Origin: Sulfitobacter geojensis
Lineage (GTDB): Bacteria > Pseudomonadota > Alphaproteobacteria > Rhodobacterales > Rhodobacteraceae
Direction of reading: 5' to 3'
NCBI RefSeq assembly: GCF_000622325.1
Contig: NZ_JASE01000005.1
Span: 1,302,001-1,366,000, forward strand
Length of the DNA stretch: 64,000 nt
Shown here: positions 34,761-44,163 of the stretch, piece after piece
How the letters are laid out: each line of letters begins with the position of its first letter
How positions within the stretch are numbered: position 1 is the first letter of the stretch
Notes under the pieces: generated by a model
Databases searched by the model: none
Told to the model about the DNA's origin: nothing
The model's input: only the letters and a program-made list of their open reading frames with translations
Made by a program: the position numbers and the translations under genes

Positions 34761-35638
34761 CAGGGCGCTTGTGCGGCCATTGCGGCCATCGCAAAAGCCC
34801 CCTCCAGCGCGGCGCCTTTCGGAGGTTGGATGTTGCCGCAAAGCGCTGCGGGCAGGTAGGGTGCATAATGGGGACCAACGCCACCGGCAAGGGCGAGTAT
34901 ATCGCCCGATTGAAACCCCAGTTTTGTCAGGGCAATTTCAAGATAAACAGCGCCTTCAGCCATCAATGCTTGTCCAAGCGGATCACCGGCAGAGGCCGCC
35001 GTGATCAACTCCCGCGCGAATTTCGCGAACTGTGAAGGGGTTGCGGCGCTGCTGAACTGCACAAGTCCCATCAGCCCACCGTTTGCAGCACTAACCGTCC
35101 GGCTCAGATCGCTGTGCTCGCGCAGACCGTCTTCGGCAAGAATGATTTCTTCCAACAACCGCCGCCCTAGCCATGCGCCTGATGCCTGATCCGAAAGATT
35201 AAAACCCCAACCGCCAACGGTGGTCATTTGCAAATCCTGTTGACGGGCCACAATTGTACCGGTTCCCAAGGCCACGACAAACCCGTCCGCAGTGCCCAAT
35301 GCGCCGCGCACGGAGGTGGCACGATCCCCCGAAACCGTCACGCGCCCGTAGGGCAAGGCGTTGCTTAAGGCCTGTTCTTCGACTTGCGAATGCGCCCCGG
35401 CCACCCCCAGATGCGCCGTGACCTGATCAAGCGGTGTGTTTCCCAAGCCGGCGTGATCAAGGGCTTGCCCGATGGCCGCGGTAAGATTGCTCACTGCGGT
35501 TTCAAAATCGTTATGGACATTGCCGGGACCCGCACTTGCCTGTCCAAGAATGCCCTGTTCAACAGTGCCCGCCGCCGCGCGGCAACCGCTGCCGCCGCCA
35601 TCCGCTGCGACAATTACATTTGGGGTCAAAGTGTTCAT
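34760..35638 (-). CDS. BadF/BadG-family ATPase, probable N-acetylglucosamine kinase
   Basis: A 292-residue sugar kinase of the BadF/BcrA ATPase group. It has phosphate-1 DGGGSGCRA, VALGTGTIVA and GGWGFNLSDQASGAWLGR motifs, and adenosine ALAGGVGPHYAP. Members of this group phosphorylate N-acetylglucosamine from peptidoglycan or chitin. The operon with nagA (ATGA overlap) supports that substrate. Confidence 0.85.
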   Translation of the reverse strand: MNTLTPNVIVAADGGGSGCRAAAGTVEQGILGQASAGPGNVHNDFETAVSNLTAAIGQALDHAGLGNTPLDQVTAHLGVAGAHSQVEEQALSNALPYGRVTVSGDRATSVRGALGTADGFVVALGTGTIVARQQDLQMTTVGGWGFNLSDQASGAWLGRRLLEEIILAEDGLREHSDLSRTVSAANGGLMGLVQFSSAATPSQFAKFARELITAASAGDPLGQALMAEGAVYLEIALTKLGFQSGDILALAGGVGPHYAPYLPAALCGNIQPPKGAALEGAFAMAAMAAQAP

Positions 35639-35688
35639 GGTTCCCTAATAAACAGCGCCGGCATCAAAGCCTAGTGGTATTGTTCGCC

Positions 35689-36216
35689 TTAAAGGGAGGC
35701 CGCCGCCCGGCTTGCCTGATCGTATTGCCCCGACATTGCCCGCAGACCTGCTGCGATTTCGCGCAGGTCGTCTCCGTCGGTCTCCAGCCGCGACAAGCCG
35801 TCCAGAAAACAGCTTTTGCGAATTGCGCGGTATGCCTCGCAAAGTGCGATTCCGGTTTCCGAAGCGCGGTAAAATACTTCTTTACCGCGCTTGTCGGTTT
35901 CCAAAAGCTCTGATTTCAAAAGCTTGCGCAATGCGTAGTTGACGGTGTGGGTGTCTTCGATGTTGAGCAGAAAGCAAACGTCGGTCAGCCGCTTTTCACG
36001 CCCGCGATGATTGACGTTATGCAAGACAAGGATTTCCAGCGGCGTCAGATCCGCATTGCCCGCAGCCGCCATGCAGCGTGTTGTCCATCTGGTGAAAGCG
36101 TTGAAGGCGATGATCATGCCGAATTCGAGTTCGGACGCCTCCCAGCCTTCTCCTTCGGCCAGATGACGGGAGGAAACGATGCGCCGTTCGGGTAATGGTT
36201 TTGAAGTGTTGGACAT
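35689..36216 (-). CDS. MarR-like winged-helix regulator
   Basis: A 175-residue protein with a MarR-like winged helix (about residues 50-115): LTPLEILVLHNVNHRGREKRLTDVCFLL, THTVNYALRKLLKSELLETDKRGKEVFYRAS. The start ATG 36216 is preceded by GCGAGG. The longer frame to 36303 adds residues with no support. It lies 50 bp upstream of the kinase-nagA pair in the same direction and may regulate it. Confidence 0.8.
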   Translation of the reverse strand: MSNTSKPLPERRIVSSRHLAEGEGWEASELEFGMIIAFNAFTRWTTRCMAAAGNADLTPLEILVLHNVNHRGREKRLTDVCFLLNIEDTHTVNYALRKLLKSELLETDKRGKEVFYRASETGIALCEAYRAIRKSCFLDGLSRLETDGDDLREIAAGLRAMSGQYDQASRAAASL

Positions 36217-36589
36217 ATGGCCTCGCGGTGTAGGGGTCTTGAACGCTAACAATATGCCTGTGAATTGCAAGCGTGTGCTGGGCGTATGAAATGTCACGTT
36301 CAATTCTGGATTGGATCAAAGGGGAGGGAGGGCAGGTCCTGATTGTGTTCGCAAAAGGTGAATGCACGAGAAGTCGCTAACGTAGCGTCAGCCCGCGTGT
36401 TTTGTGAAATCAATATGTTGTGTCGCGCGTACTTTAATCCGCTATATCCACCCTTCCCGCTATGCGAGAACCTCGTGGCTCCGTATATTCGCAACACCCT
36501 GCATTCTGACACAAAAAACAAACTTCCTTGCCGATTCGTTTTTTGTTAACCTCTTGTTAATAAAAAAACTGAGGCAGGTAGTACGAGTA
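36217..36589. other. Intergenic region with a CtrA-type box
   Basis: About 370 bp between divergent genes without a convincing reading frame. Apart from the CtrA-like box and its surrounding AT-rich inverted repeat (36539-36567, 11 of 12 paired), no feature stands out. Confidence 0.5.
36546..36560 (+). promoter_or_regulatory. CtrA-type binding site
   Basis: TTAACCTCTTGTTAA is an exact TTAA-N7-TTAA match with the preferred C after the first half. It sits 30 bp before the ATG of the Hint-domain gene, so it would overlap the core promoter. CtrA in Rhodobacterales controls motility, gene transfer agent and related genes. Confidence 0.65.
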
Positions 36590-37669
36590 ATGAAAACGGG
36601 CTTTCGTGGCACGTTTGTCATCAGCTGGTCGCAAACAGAAATCGACGGCCTTGACGCCGCACCGGTGCAATCGCTCACAGTAGGGGCAGCATGGGCGTGG
36701 CGCGGGGATGCCATCCGGGTGGATGGGCCGAATGACGTTTTGCGACTGGATCAGGCAGACGGTGCAGAAAAATTAAGAAAAAGAGCAGCGCGGATGGTGC
36801 ACCGTTTGGTCGGTGCGGCACTTGAGAAAAAGGATGTGCCAACCCTTTCGGATCGCGAAAAAGAAGCGCTTGAGACAACGCCATTAATGGACAACAGCTT
36901 TGTCGTGACCGATGGCGGCAAAAGCTACACGGTGACCTTGATTGAGGTCGGCGGCGGCAGCCAGCCCTTGTTGATGTTCATGGACGAGATCCCGCCGCGG
37001 GATTGTGACCTTTGGATCGTGCATCACACCTTGGGTTCAACGCCCAATGACTCCGATGGGCAGGGCAGCGGCGGTGTCATTTGCTTTACGCTGGGCACCA
37101 AAATTGCGACACCCGAAGGTCTGATCCGTATCGAAGATCTGCGTGAAGGCGATCAGGTCCAGACGAAGGATAACGGTGCGCAGTCTATCCGCTGGATCGG
37201 AAGCCGCCGGATGAGTGGCGCGCGCCTGTTTGCCATGCCGAAACTGCGCCCCGTTCGGATCAACGCCGGCGTTTTTGGCGATGGCGAGCCGGATGAGGAT
37301 CTGATCGTCTCGCCGCAGCACCGGATTTTGGTGAAGGGCGCGGTGGCGCAAGATCTGTTCAACACACCCGAAGTTCTGGTCGCGGCCAAGGATCTGATCA
37401 ACGGCGATTCGATCACCGTAGATCTCAAATTGCGCGAGGTGACCTATGTACATCTGCTGTTTGACCGCCATCAGGTGATGTGGGCCAATGGCGTCGAAAC
37501 CGAAAGCTTCCATCCCGCATCTGCAGCTCTTAGCACATTGGATGACGGTGATCGGGCACGCCTGTTGGCAACCCATCCAGAACTTGAGTTCGATCCGCAT
37601 ACCTATGGCAGCTTCGCGCGCCGCAACCTGTCGGCGTCCGAAGCGGCGATTCTGGCCCACGCGGCCTGA
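36590..37669 (+). CDS. Hint (hedgehog/intein-like) domain protein
   Basis: A 359-residue protein. Residues about 1-160 have no recognised fold. A Hint_2 domain begins with the nucleophile-like cysteine in VICFTLGTKIATPEGLIRI (about residue 165). It continues DLREGDQVQTKDNGAQSIRW and the SPQHRIL block with the auto-processing histidine, ending ESFHPAS. No signal peptide or intein C-terminal HN is seen, so self-cleavage rather than splicing is expected. Similar Hint proteins are common in Rhodobacterales, with unknown roles. A CtrA-type box lies just upstream. Confidence 0.8.
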   Translation: MKTGFRGTFVISWSQTEIDGLDAAPVQSLTVGAAWAWRGDAIRVDGPNDVLRLDQADGAEKLRKRAARMVHRLVGAALEKKDVPTLSDREKEALETTPLMDNSFVVTDGGKSYTVTLIEVGGGSQPLLMFMDEIPPRDCDLWIVHHTLGSTPNDSDGQGSGGVICFTLGTKIATPEGLIRIEDLREGDQVQTKDNGAQSIRWIGSRRMSGARLFAMPKLRPVRINAGVFGDGEPDEDLIVSPQHRILVKGAVAQDLFNTPEVLVAAKDLINGDSITVDLKLREVTYVHLLFDRHQVMWANGVETESFHPASAALSTLDDGDRARLLATHPELEFDPHTYGSFARRNLSASEAAILAHAA

Positions 37670-37691
37670 TTGTTTTCGTCCAAGAAAACGG

Positions 37692-37715
37692 GGCGGACTT
37701 TTACAAAGGTCCGCC
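37692..37715. terminator. Hairpin between convergent hint and tlpA genes
   Basis: GGCGGAC and GTCCGCC pair across a 10-base loop that can extend by TTT/AAA. It lies between two stop codons. On the minus strand it is followed by CCGTTTTC, a weak T-run, so it may end both transcripts. Confidence 0.55.
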
Positions 37716-37720
37716 GCCTG

Positions 37721-38290
37721 TCACTCTTCTGTTTGGGACGCAATCAGCGTCTTGATGATCTCTTTCGCACTGTCGCTGTCCCACTCGGCGTCTCCGCGCA
37801 AACGGGCGATCTCGCGGCCTTCCGGATCAATTAAAACCGTAATAGGCAAGCCGAATATTCCCATCTGGGACGCGAGCGCCTGTTTCGGGTCCTGATGGCG
37901 CGGCAGGCTGTCGATGCCGGCCTCCTCAAAAAACTTGGTAATGCCTGCGGGCGAATTGCGCCCCGTTGCAATGGTCAGCACCTCGAAATGCTCGCCCCCG
38001 AATTCTTTTTGCAGGGCGTTCAGCTGCGGCATTTCCTTGCGGCAGGGCGCGCACCAAGTGGCCCAGAAATTCACCAACAGGTATTTTTCGCGGTAATCGG
38101 AAAGCGACGCCGTCCCTTCGTCATCAGCCAGAATAAACGCCGCATCCGAAACCGCCTGCGGCGTTTCATGCACCACAAGTTTTTTCATATCGCCCGTGCG
38201 CATCAACAAAATGTCGGGGCCCGCTGCCCATGCAGCATTTGCACCTGTCAAAAGGGCCGTATACACGAGGCCGAACACTAGTTTTCTCAT
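37721..38290 (-). CDS. TlpA-like thiol-disulfide oxidoreductase
   Basis: A 189-residue exported thioredoxin-fold protein. It has a signal peptide ([20 protein letters not shown], then WAAG), a TlpA domain with [18 protein letters not shown] (CAPC active site) and the cis-proline in [11 protein letters not shown] chose ATG 38290 because GGAGGGACAA is directly upstream; the longer frames run into argH. Such proteins keep cytochrome c or copper-site cysteines reduced in the periplasm. It diverges from argH with 22 bp between start codons. Confidence 0.88.
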   Translation of the reverse strand: MRKLVFGLVYTALLTGANAAWAAGPDILLMRTGDMKKLVVHETPQAVSDAAFILADDEGTASLSDYREKYLLVNFWATWCAPCRKEMPQLNALQKEFGGEHFEVLTIATGRNSPAGITKFFEEAGIDSLPRHQDPKQALASQMGIFGLPITVLIDPEGREIARLRGDAEWDSDSAKEIIKTLIASQTEE

Positions 38291-38312
38291 TTGTCCCTCC
38301 GAGGGTTTTGCC

Positions 38313-39704
38313 ATGACTGATAACAGCTCCAACAAAATGTGGGGCGGCCGCTTTGCCGCTGGTCCCGATGCCATCATGGAGGCAATTAACGCGTCCATCG
38401 GCTTTGACAAGCGGATGGCCGCACAGGATATCGCAGGCTCACGGGCCCATGCTGCGATGTTGGCCGCAACAGGTATCATTACCGATAACGATGCTGCCGC
38501 AATTCGGGAAGGGCTTCTCACGATCTTGTCAGAGATCGAGGGCGGAACGTTTGAATATTCGACAGCGCTGGAAGACATCCACATGAATGTGGAGGCGCGT
38601 TTGAAAGAAGTGATCGGTGAACCGGCAGGGCGGTTGCACACGGGCCGGTCGCGCAATGATCAGGTGGCGACGGATTTCAAACTCTGGGTGCGCGATCAGC
38701 TTGACGCATTTGAGGGCGGGCTCATCGCCCTTATTCAAGCGCTTCTTGGACAGGCCGAGGCGGGCGCGGATTGGGTCATGCCGGGGTTTACCCATTTGCA
38801 AACCGCCCAACCCGTCACATGGGGCCATCACATGATGGCCTATGTCGAGATGTTCGGCCGTGATCTGTCGCGGGTGCGCGATGCACGGGCGCGGATGAAC
38901 GAAAGCCCCTTGGGCGCGGCAGCACTTGCGGGCACGTCTTTCCCGATTGACCGTGACATGACGGCCAAGGCCTTGGGCTTTGACCGGCCGGCGGCGAATT
39001 CGCTTGATGCCGTGTCTGATCGCGATTTCGCACTGGAGTTTCTGAGCACGGCGAGCATCTGCGCTATGCACCTTAGCCGATTTGCAGAAGAACTGGTGAT
39101 CTGGTCCTCGGCGCAATTCCGGTTTGTCACCCTGTCGGACCGCTTTTCAACCGGATCCTCGATCATGCCGCAAAAGAAAAACCCCGATGCTGCGGAATTG
39201 ATCCGTGCCAAGGTGGGGCGGATTTTCGGGGCAAACACCGCATTGATGATGGTGATGAAGGGCCTGCCGCTGGCCTATTCAAAAGATATGCAGGAAGACA
39301 AAGAGCAAGTCTTCGACGCCGCCGACAACCTTATGCTGGCCTTGGCCGCGATGGAAGGCATGGTGCGCGACATGACCGGCAACCGGACCGAACTGGCCGC
39401 CGCAGCGGGCAGTGGTTTTTCCACAGCGACCGATCTGGCCGATTGGTTGGTGCGTGTCCTTGGCCTGCCATTTCGCGATGCACATCACGTTACGGGTGCA
39501 TTGGTTGGCATGGCAGAAAAGCAAGGCTGTGATCTGCCCGACCTGACGCTGGCGCAGATGCAAACGGTGCACGACGGCATAAGCGAAGGCGTGTTCGACG
39601 TGCTGACCGTTGAGAATTCGGTGAATTCACGGATGTCGTATGGCGGGACCGCCCCCGCGCAGGTACGGGCGCAGGTTGCGCGTTGGCAGGAGCTTTTGGC
39701 ATGA
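38313..39704 (+). CDS. argH: Argininosuccinate lyase
   Basis: A 463-residue enzyme for the last step of arginine synthesis, splitting argininosuccinate into arginine and fumarate. It begins [14 protein letters not shown] and has [24 protein letters not shown] and the signature [12 protein letters not shown]. The ATG at 38313 has GAGGG upstream. It is followed by an ATGA overlap with a small lipoprotein gene and then DUF2834 and lysA, all in the same direction. Confidence 0.95.
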   Translation: MTDNSSNKMWGGRFAAGPDAIMEAINASIGFDKRMAAQDIAGSRAHAAMLAATGIITDNDAAAIREGLLTILSEIEGGTFEYSTALEDIHMNVEARLKEVIGEPAGRLHTGRSRNDQVATDFKLWVRDQLDAFEGGLIALIQALLGQAEAGADWVMPGFTHLQTAQPVTWGHHMMAYVEMFGRDLSRVRDARARMNESPLGAAALAGTSFPIDRDMTAKALGFDRPAANSLDAVSDRDFALEFLSTASICAMHLSRFAEELVIWSSAQFRFVTLSDRFSTGSSIMPQKKNPDAAELIRAKVGRIFGANTALMMVMKGLPLAYSKDMQEDKEQVFDAADNLMLALAAMEGMVRDMTGNRTELAAAAGSGFSTATDLADWLVRVLGLPFRDAHHVTGALVGMAEKQGCDLPDLTLAQMQTVHDGISEGVFDVLTVENSVNSRMSYGGTAPAQVRAQVARWQELLA

Positions 39705-39886
39705 AGTGGGTTGCGGCATTGATGCTTGGCGCTTTGATCGCGGGCTGTGGTGCGGACGGCGAGCCGGTACAGCCGACACGTCATCACCACAACAATCTGT
39801 CCGATACGCGTCAGCAGCACAGCAACTACACCCCCGGCGTTCATGTGTCCGGGCACGTGACGGTCGGTGTCGCAAAGGGGATCTAA
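39701..39886 (+). CDS. Small lipoprotein, histidine-rich
   Basis: Sixty-one residues with a lipoprotein signal ending in LIAGC (Cys22). A short mature part carries HHHNN and further histidines, which could bind metal. It overlaps the argH stop by ATGA, so it is translated in coupling with argH. This argH-lipoprotein-lysA order is, as far as I recall, common in Rhodobacteraceae. The function is unknown. Confidence 0.75.
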   Translation: MKWVAALMLGALIAGCGADGEPVQPTRHHHNNLSDTRQQHSNYTPGVHVSGHVTVGVAKGI

Positions 39887-39887
39887 C

Positions 39888-40205
39888 ATGTCACCACTGC
39901 GCATGGTTTACCTGGCCCTTGCTGCATGGGGCGCGGTCCATCCGATGTATTATTTTATCGATTGGTTCCGAGAAAACGGGTTTGACATCATGGGGATGGT
40001 CGACGCATGGCACGCCAATGCCGCGGCCAGCGGGTTGGTTTGGGATCTGACAATTGCCGCCATCACCCTGACCGTTTGGATATTGGCCGAGGTGGCCGTG
40101 CGGCGCAACTGGCGGGCGTTGATCGCTATTCCGGCGACGTTCTGTATCGGGGTAAGTTGCGGCTTGCCGCTCTATCTATTTCTAAGGACAGCGCCTGTAA
40201 AATAG
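39888..40205 (+). CDS. DUF2834 membrane protein
   Basis: A 105-residue protein with three hydrophobic segments (about 5-22, 50-70 and 80-100) of the DUF2834 type: LAAWGAVHPMYYFIDWFREN and SGLVWDLTIAAITLTVWI. It follows the lipoprotein stop by one base and precedes lysA by 31 bp. The function is unknown. Confidence 0.8.
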   Translation: MSPLRMVYLALAAWGAVHPMYYFIDWFRENGFDIMGMVDAWHANAAASGLVWDLTIAAITLTVWILAEVAVRRNWRALIAIPATFCIGVSCGLPLYLFLRTAPVK

Positions 40206-40236
40206 GGCGTAGTCGAGTTTAAGGGCAAGATGAAGC

Positions 40237-41502
40237 ATGGACCATTTTCTGTATCGTGACGGCGCGCTTTACGCTGAAGATGTCGCTGTTGCCGAAATCG
40301 CGGCGGCGGTTGGCACACCGTTTTACGTTTATTCGACGGCGACGCTGTTGCGCCATTTTCGTCTGTTTGACGAGGCTTTGGACGGGATGGAGCATCTGGT
40401 GTGTTACGCCATGAAAGCAAATTCCAATCAGGCCGTTCTAAAGACACTGGCGCAGGCCGGTGCAGGGATGGATGTCGTATCTGGCGGCGAGTACCGGCGC
40501 GCACGTGCGGCTGGTGTCCCGGGGGACAGGATTGTTTTTTCGGGTGTCGGCAAGACCCGTGATGAAATCCGTTTGGCGTTGGAAGGTGGCATCCGCCAGT
40601 TCAACGTCGAAAGCGAGCCGGAGATGGTTGTGCTTGACACTGTTGCGCGTGAGTTGGGGGTCGTGGCACCCATCACCATTCGGGTGAACCCGGATGTGGA
40701 CGCCAAAACCCATGCCAAGATCGCGACCGGAAAATCAGAGAATAAATTCGGTATTCCGATTGCGAAGGCACGCGAGGTCTATGCGATGGCGGCGGCGATG
40801 TCCGGCCTCGATGTGATCGGGATCGACGTGCATATCGGATCGCAGCTGACTGATTTGGCCCCCTATGAACTGGCCTATCAAAAAGTCGCGGAGTTGACCG
40901 AAACCTTGCGCGCCGACGGGCATAAGATAACGCGTCTGGATCTGGGCGGGGGGCTTGGCATTCCCTATGAGCGGAGCAACGCCGACCCGCCTTTGCCCTC
41001 CGATTACGGTGCCTTGGTCAAGCGGACCTTGGGCCATCTGGGATGCGAGATCGAAATTGAACCGGGCCGGTTGATTGCGGGCAATGCCGGCGTGATGGTC
41101 AGCGAAGTAATCTATGTCAAAGAAGGCGAGGGGCGGCAGTTTCTGATCCTTGATGGCGCGATGAACGACCTGATCCGTCCTGCCATGTACGAGGCATATC
41201 ACGATATTATTCCGGTGGTTGAACCTGTTGCCGGAGTGGAGCCGCAGCCAATAGATATCGTCGGCCCGGTTTGCGAATCCGGTGACACCTTTGCCAAGCA
41301 GCGCCTTATGCCGCCGCTGGCAGCCGGTGATCTGGTCGCGTTCCGCTCTGCCGGTGCATATGGTGCGGTGATGAGCAGCGAATATAATTCACGCCCGCTG
41401 ATCCCCGAGGTTTTGGTGCATGGCGATCAATTTGCGGTTATTCGCGCACGTCCGACCTTTGACGAAATGATAAATCGCGATACCATACCTGAATGGCTTT
41501 AG
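40237..41502 (+). CDS. lysA: Diaminopimelate decarboxylase
   Basis: A 421-residue PLP enzyme that makes lysine from meso-diaminopimelate. The PLP lysine is in YAMKANSN, phosphate-binding segments are DLGGGLGIPY and EPGRLIAGNAG, HIGSQ is present, and the catalytic cysteine is in GPVCESGDTF near residue 350. The length is normal. It is the last amino-acid gene in the argH-lysA run. Confidence 0.95.
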   Translation: MDHFLYRDGALYAEDVAVAEIAAAVGTPFYVYSTATLLRHFRLFDEALDGMEHLVCYAMKANSNQAVLKTLAQAGAGMDVVSGGEYRRARAAGVPGDRIVFSGVGKTRDEIRLALEGGIRQFNVESEPEMVVLDTVARELGVVAPITIRVNPDVDAKTHAKIATGKSENKFGIPIAKAREVYAMAAAMSGLDVIGIDVHIGSQLTDLAPYELAYQKVAELTETLRADGHKITRLDLGGGLGIPYERSNADPPLPSDYGALVKRTLGHLGCEIEIEPGRLIAGNAGVMVSEVIYVKEGEGRQFLILDGAMNDLIRPAMYEAYHDIIPVVEPVAGVEPQPIDIVGPVCESGDTFAKQRLMPPLAAGDLVAFRSAGAYGAVMSSEYNSRPLIPEVLVHGDQFAVIRARPTFDEMINRDTIPEWL

Positions 41503-41538
41503 GGAAATCCTGCCCTGCGCCATAAGGGAGCCAATGCG

Positions 41539-44148
41539 ATGAGCAGTTTTACCCCCAACGACATGCGGCGCGGTTTGGCGAAACTGCGCTGGCCGCTGCG
41601 TCTGACATGGGCCGGTATGTTTGCCGAAGCATTTGTGCGCGCGGTTTGGCCCTTGATGACTGTCGTTTTGCTGGTCCTTGCCGCGTTGATGTTGGGTCTA
41701 CAAGATTCTGTGCAGCTTGAGGTGGTCTGGGCGATTGCTGTGGCGGCGGTCGGTGCCGCCCTTTGGGCGCTTGTCTATGCGCTGCGCCGGTTTCGGATAC
41801 CGTCGAAAGCGGCCGCAGTTGAGCGGCTCGATGCCAGCCTGCCGGGGCGGCCGATTCAGGCGATGCTGGATGATGCCGCGATTGGGGGCGAGGACGAGGC
41901 ATCAATGGCGGTGTGGCGCGCGCATAAGGCGCGCATGGCGGCACGCGCCGCTGCCGCTGATCCGGTGCCTGCGAACCTACGCCTGTCTGACCGCGACCCA
42001 TACGCGCTGCGGTATGTTGCGGTTCTGGCTTTTGCCGTTGCGGTGCTGTTCGGCTCGGTCTGGCGCGTCGGGTCCGTGGCGGGAATGGCGCCGAGCACCG
42101 CGGGGTTGGCCAATGGTCCGGTCTGGGAAGGCTGGGCAGAGCCGCCGCGTTATACGGGGCGGCCGACACTTTATTTGAACGACCTGCCCGAAGGGGCGCT
42201 TGATCTGCCCAAGGGCACGCTGATCACTTTGCGGTTTTACGGCGATGTCGGTGCGCTGACGCTGGCGGAAACCGTATCGGGGCGCAAGACCGGTCTGCCT
42301 GCGGCCTCTGATCCGGCGCAGGATTTTGCCGTTGTTCAGGAAGGTGCGATTTCGGTCGAGGGACCGGGCGGGCGGACATGGGACGTGACCGTGCGCCCGG
42401 ATGCACCGCCGCAAATCGAATTGCTGGGCGAGCCGCAAGTGGCAGCTCTGGGCGAAATGCGTCTGCCGTTCGGGGCGAGTGATGACTACGGCGTAGAGGC
42501 GGGCGAGGCGCGGGTTATTCTTGATCTGGCGGCGGTTGAACGGCGTTACGGATTGCGCACCGATCCCGACCCGCGCGAACAGATTGTCGTTTCACTGCCC
42601 ACGCCGATTGCGGGAAATCGTGCAGCTTTCGAGGAAAACCTGATCGAGGATTTTTCCAAACATCCATGGGCGAACCTGCCGGTGAAAGTGACATTGAGCG
42701 TTCTTGATGCAGCAGAACAACAGGGTGACACCCCCCCGCAAGATATGATCTTGCCGGGGCGGCGGTTCTTTAACCCTACGGCGGCTGCCCTGATCGAAAT
42801 GCGCCGCGACCTGCTTTGGGCGACATCGAATGCGCCGCGTGCTGCACAGGTTTTGCGCGCTGTGTCCTATCGTCCCAAGGACGTGTTCAGCGGTGCGACC
42901 ACGGCACTAAAGCTCAAGCGGGTGATTGAGAAACTGGAGCTGCGCACGCGGTTTGGTCTGGACAATGACATAACGGATGAGCTGGCCGAAGACCTTTGGG
43001 GCTTGGCGCTGGAACTGGAAGAAGGCGTGCTTGCCGATGCGCTGGAGCGGTTGCGCCGTGCGCAGGAGCGTCTGCAAGAGGCGATGAAAAACGGAGCCTC
43101 GGACGAAGAAATCGCGGAGCTGATGGACGAGCTGCGCCGCGCTACCGAAGAATACATGCAGCAGCTTCAACGCCAGCAGGCGCAGGACGGCCAGCAGGGT
43201 GAAGACGGCCAGCAGCAGCAAGGCGAAAACATGCAAATGACGCAGGACGATCTGCAACGCATGATGGACCGCATTCAGGAGCTGATGGAGGAAGGCCGCA
43301 TGGCGGAAGCGGCCGAAGCGCTGCAACAGCTGCAAGAGATGATGGAAAACATGCGTGTCACCGAAGGCCAACCCGGTCAGGGCGGTAAATCCGAGGGCGA
43401 GCAAGCAATGGAGGGGCTCGCCGAGACCTTGAACGAACAGCAAGGGTTGAGCGATCAGGCGTTCCGCGACCTGCAAGAGCACTTCAATCCGAACGCGCAG
43501 GCCGGTGAAAACGATGGCAATGAAGGGCGCAATGGCGGCCAGGGGCGCGGGCAAAGCCATGAAGGCCAAAACGGTCAGGGCGAAGGCAACGGCGAGCAAC
43601 AGGGCCAGACCGGCGAAGGCGGTGAAGAGGGCCCCGGTTTCGGCAAGGGCGAGGAAGGTCTGGCCGAACGGCAACAGGCGCTGCGTGATGAATTGAACCG
43701 CCAAAAGGGGCGTCTGCCTGGACAAGGCACACCCGAAGGGGACGCTGCACGTGATGCGCTGGACCGGGCCGGGCGCGCAATGGATGAGGCCGAACAGGCC
43801 CTGCGCAACCGCGATCTGGCAGAGGCCATCGACAATCAGGCCCAAGCTATGGAAGCCTTGCGCGAGGGGATGCGGTCATTGGGCGAAGCCATGGCGCAGG
43901 AACAACAGAACCAGCAGCCCGGGCAAGGGCAGGCTGAATCAGACCGCCGTGCCGACAACCGTGATCCGCTGGGGCGGGATCAAAGCAACAGCGGCGAAAG
44001 CAGTTCAGACGGGCCGCTTAATCTGGGGCAGGGTGATGGCGGAAAACGTGCGCGCGAATTGCTGGACGAGATCCGTCGCAGATCAGGAGAAACCGCGCGC
44101 CCTGATGTGGAGCGTGACTATCTGAACCGGTTGCTTGACCGCTTCTAA
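41539..44148 (+). CDS. TIGR02302-family membrane protein (DUF4175)
   Basis: An 869-residue protein with two membrane segments near the N-terminus (about 30-52 and 60-85) and a third near 160. A mixed domain follows. A long C-terminal half is rich in Q, G and E and strongly helical, with repeated AxxALQQLQEMM and QDGQQGEDGQQQQGE stretches. This is the alphaproteobacterial TIGR02302 low-complexity family of unknown function. Conservation beside lysA and ftsEX suggests an envelope role. Confidence 0.88.
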   Translation: MSSFTPNDMRRGLAKLRWPLRLTWAGMFAEAFVRAVWPLMTVVLLVLAALMLGLQDSVQLEVVWAIAVAAVGAALWALVYALRRFRIPSKAAAVERLDASLPGRPIQAMLDDAAIGGEDEASMAVWRAHKARMAARAAAADPVPANLRLSDRDPYALRYVAVLAFAVAVLFGSVWRVGSVAGMAPSTAGLANGPVWEGWAEPPRYTGRPTLYLNDLPEGALDLPKGTLITLRFYGDVGALTLAETVSGRKTGLPAASDPAQDFAVVQEGAISVEGPGGRTWDVTVRPDAPPQIELLGEPQVAALGEMRLPFGASDDYGVEAGEARVILDLAAVERRYGLRTDPDPREQIVVSLPTPIAGNRAAFEENLIEDFSKHPWANLPVKVTLSVLDAAEQQGDTPPQDMILPGRRFFNPTAAALIEMRRDLLWATSNAPRAAQVLRAVSYRPKDVFSGATTALKLKRVIEKLELRTRFGLDNDITDELAEDLWGLALELEEGVLADALERLRRAQERLQEAMKNGASDEEIAELMDELRRATEEYMQQLQRQQAQDGQQGEDGQQQQGENMQMTQDDLQRMMDRIQELMEEGRMAEAAEALQQLQEMMENMRVTEGQPGQGGKSEGEQAMEGLAETLNEQQGLSDQAFRDLQEHFNPNAQAGENDGNEGRNGGQGRGQSHEGQNGQGEGNGEQQGQTGEGGEEGPGFGKGEEGLAERQQALRDELNRQKGRLPGQGTPEGDAARDALDRAGRAMDEAEQALRNRDLAEAIDNQAQAMEALREGMRSLGEAMAQEQQNQQPGQGQAESDRRADNRDPLGRDQSNSGESSSDGPLNLGQGDGGKRARELLDEIRRRSGETARPDVERDYLNRLLDRF

Positions 44149-44163
44149 CACCTCTCTGCGCGG

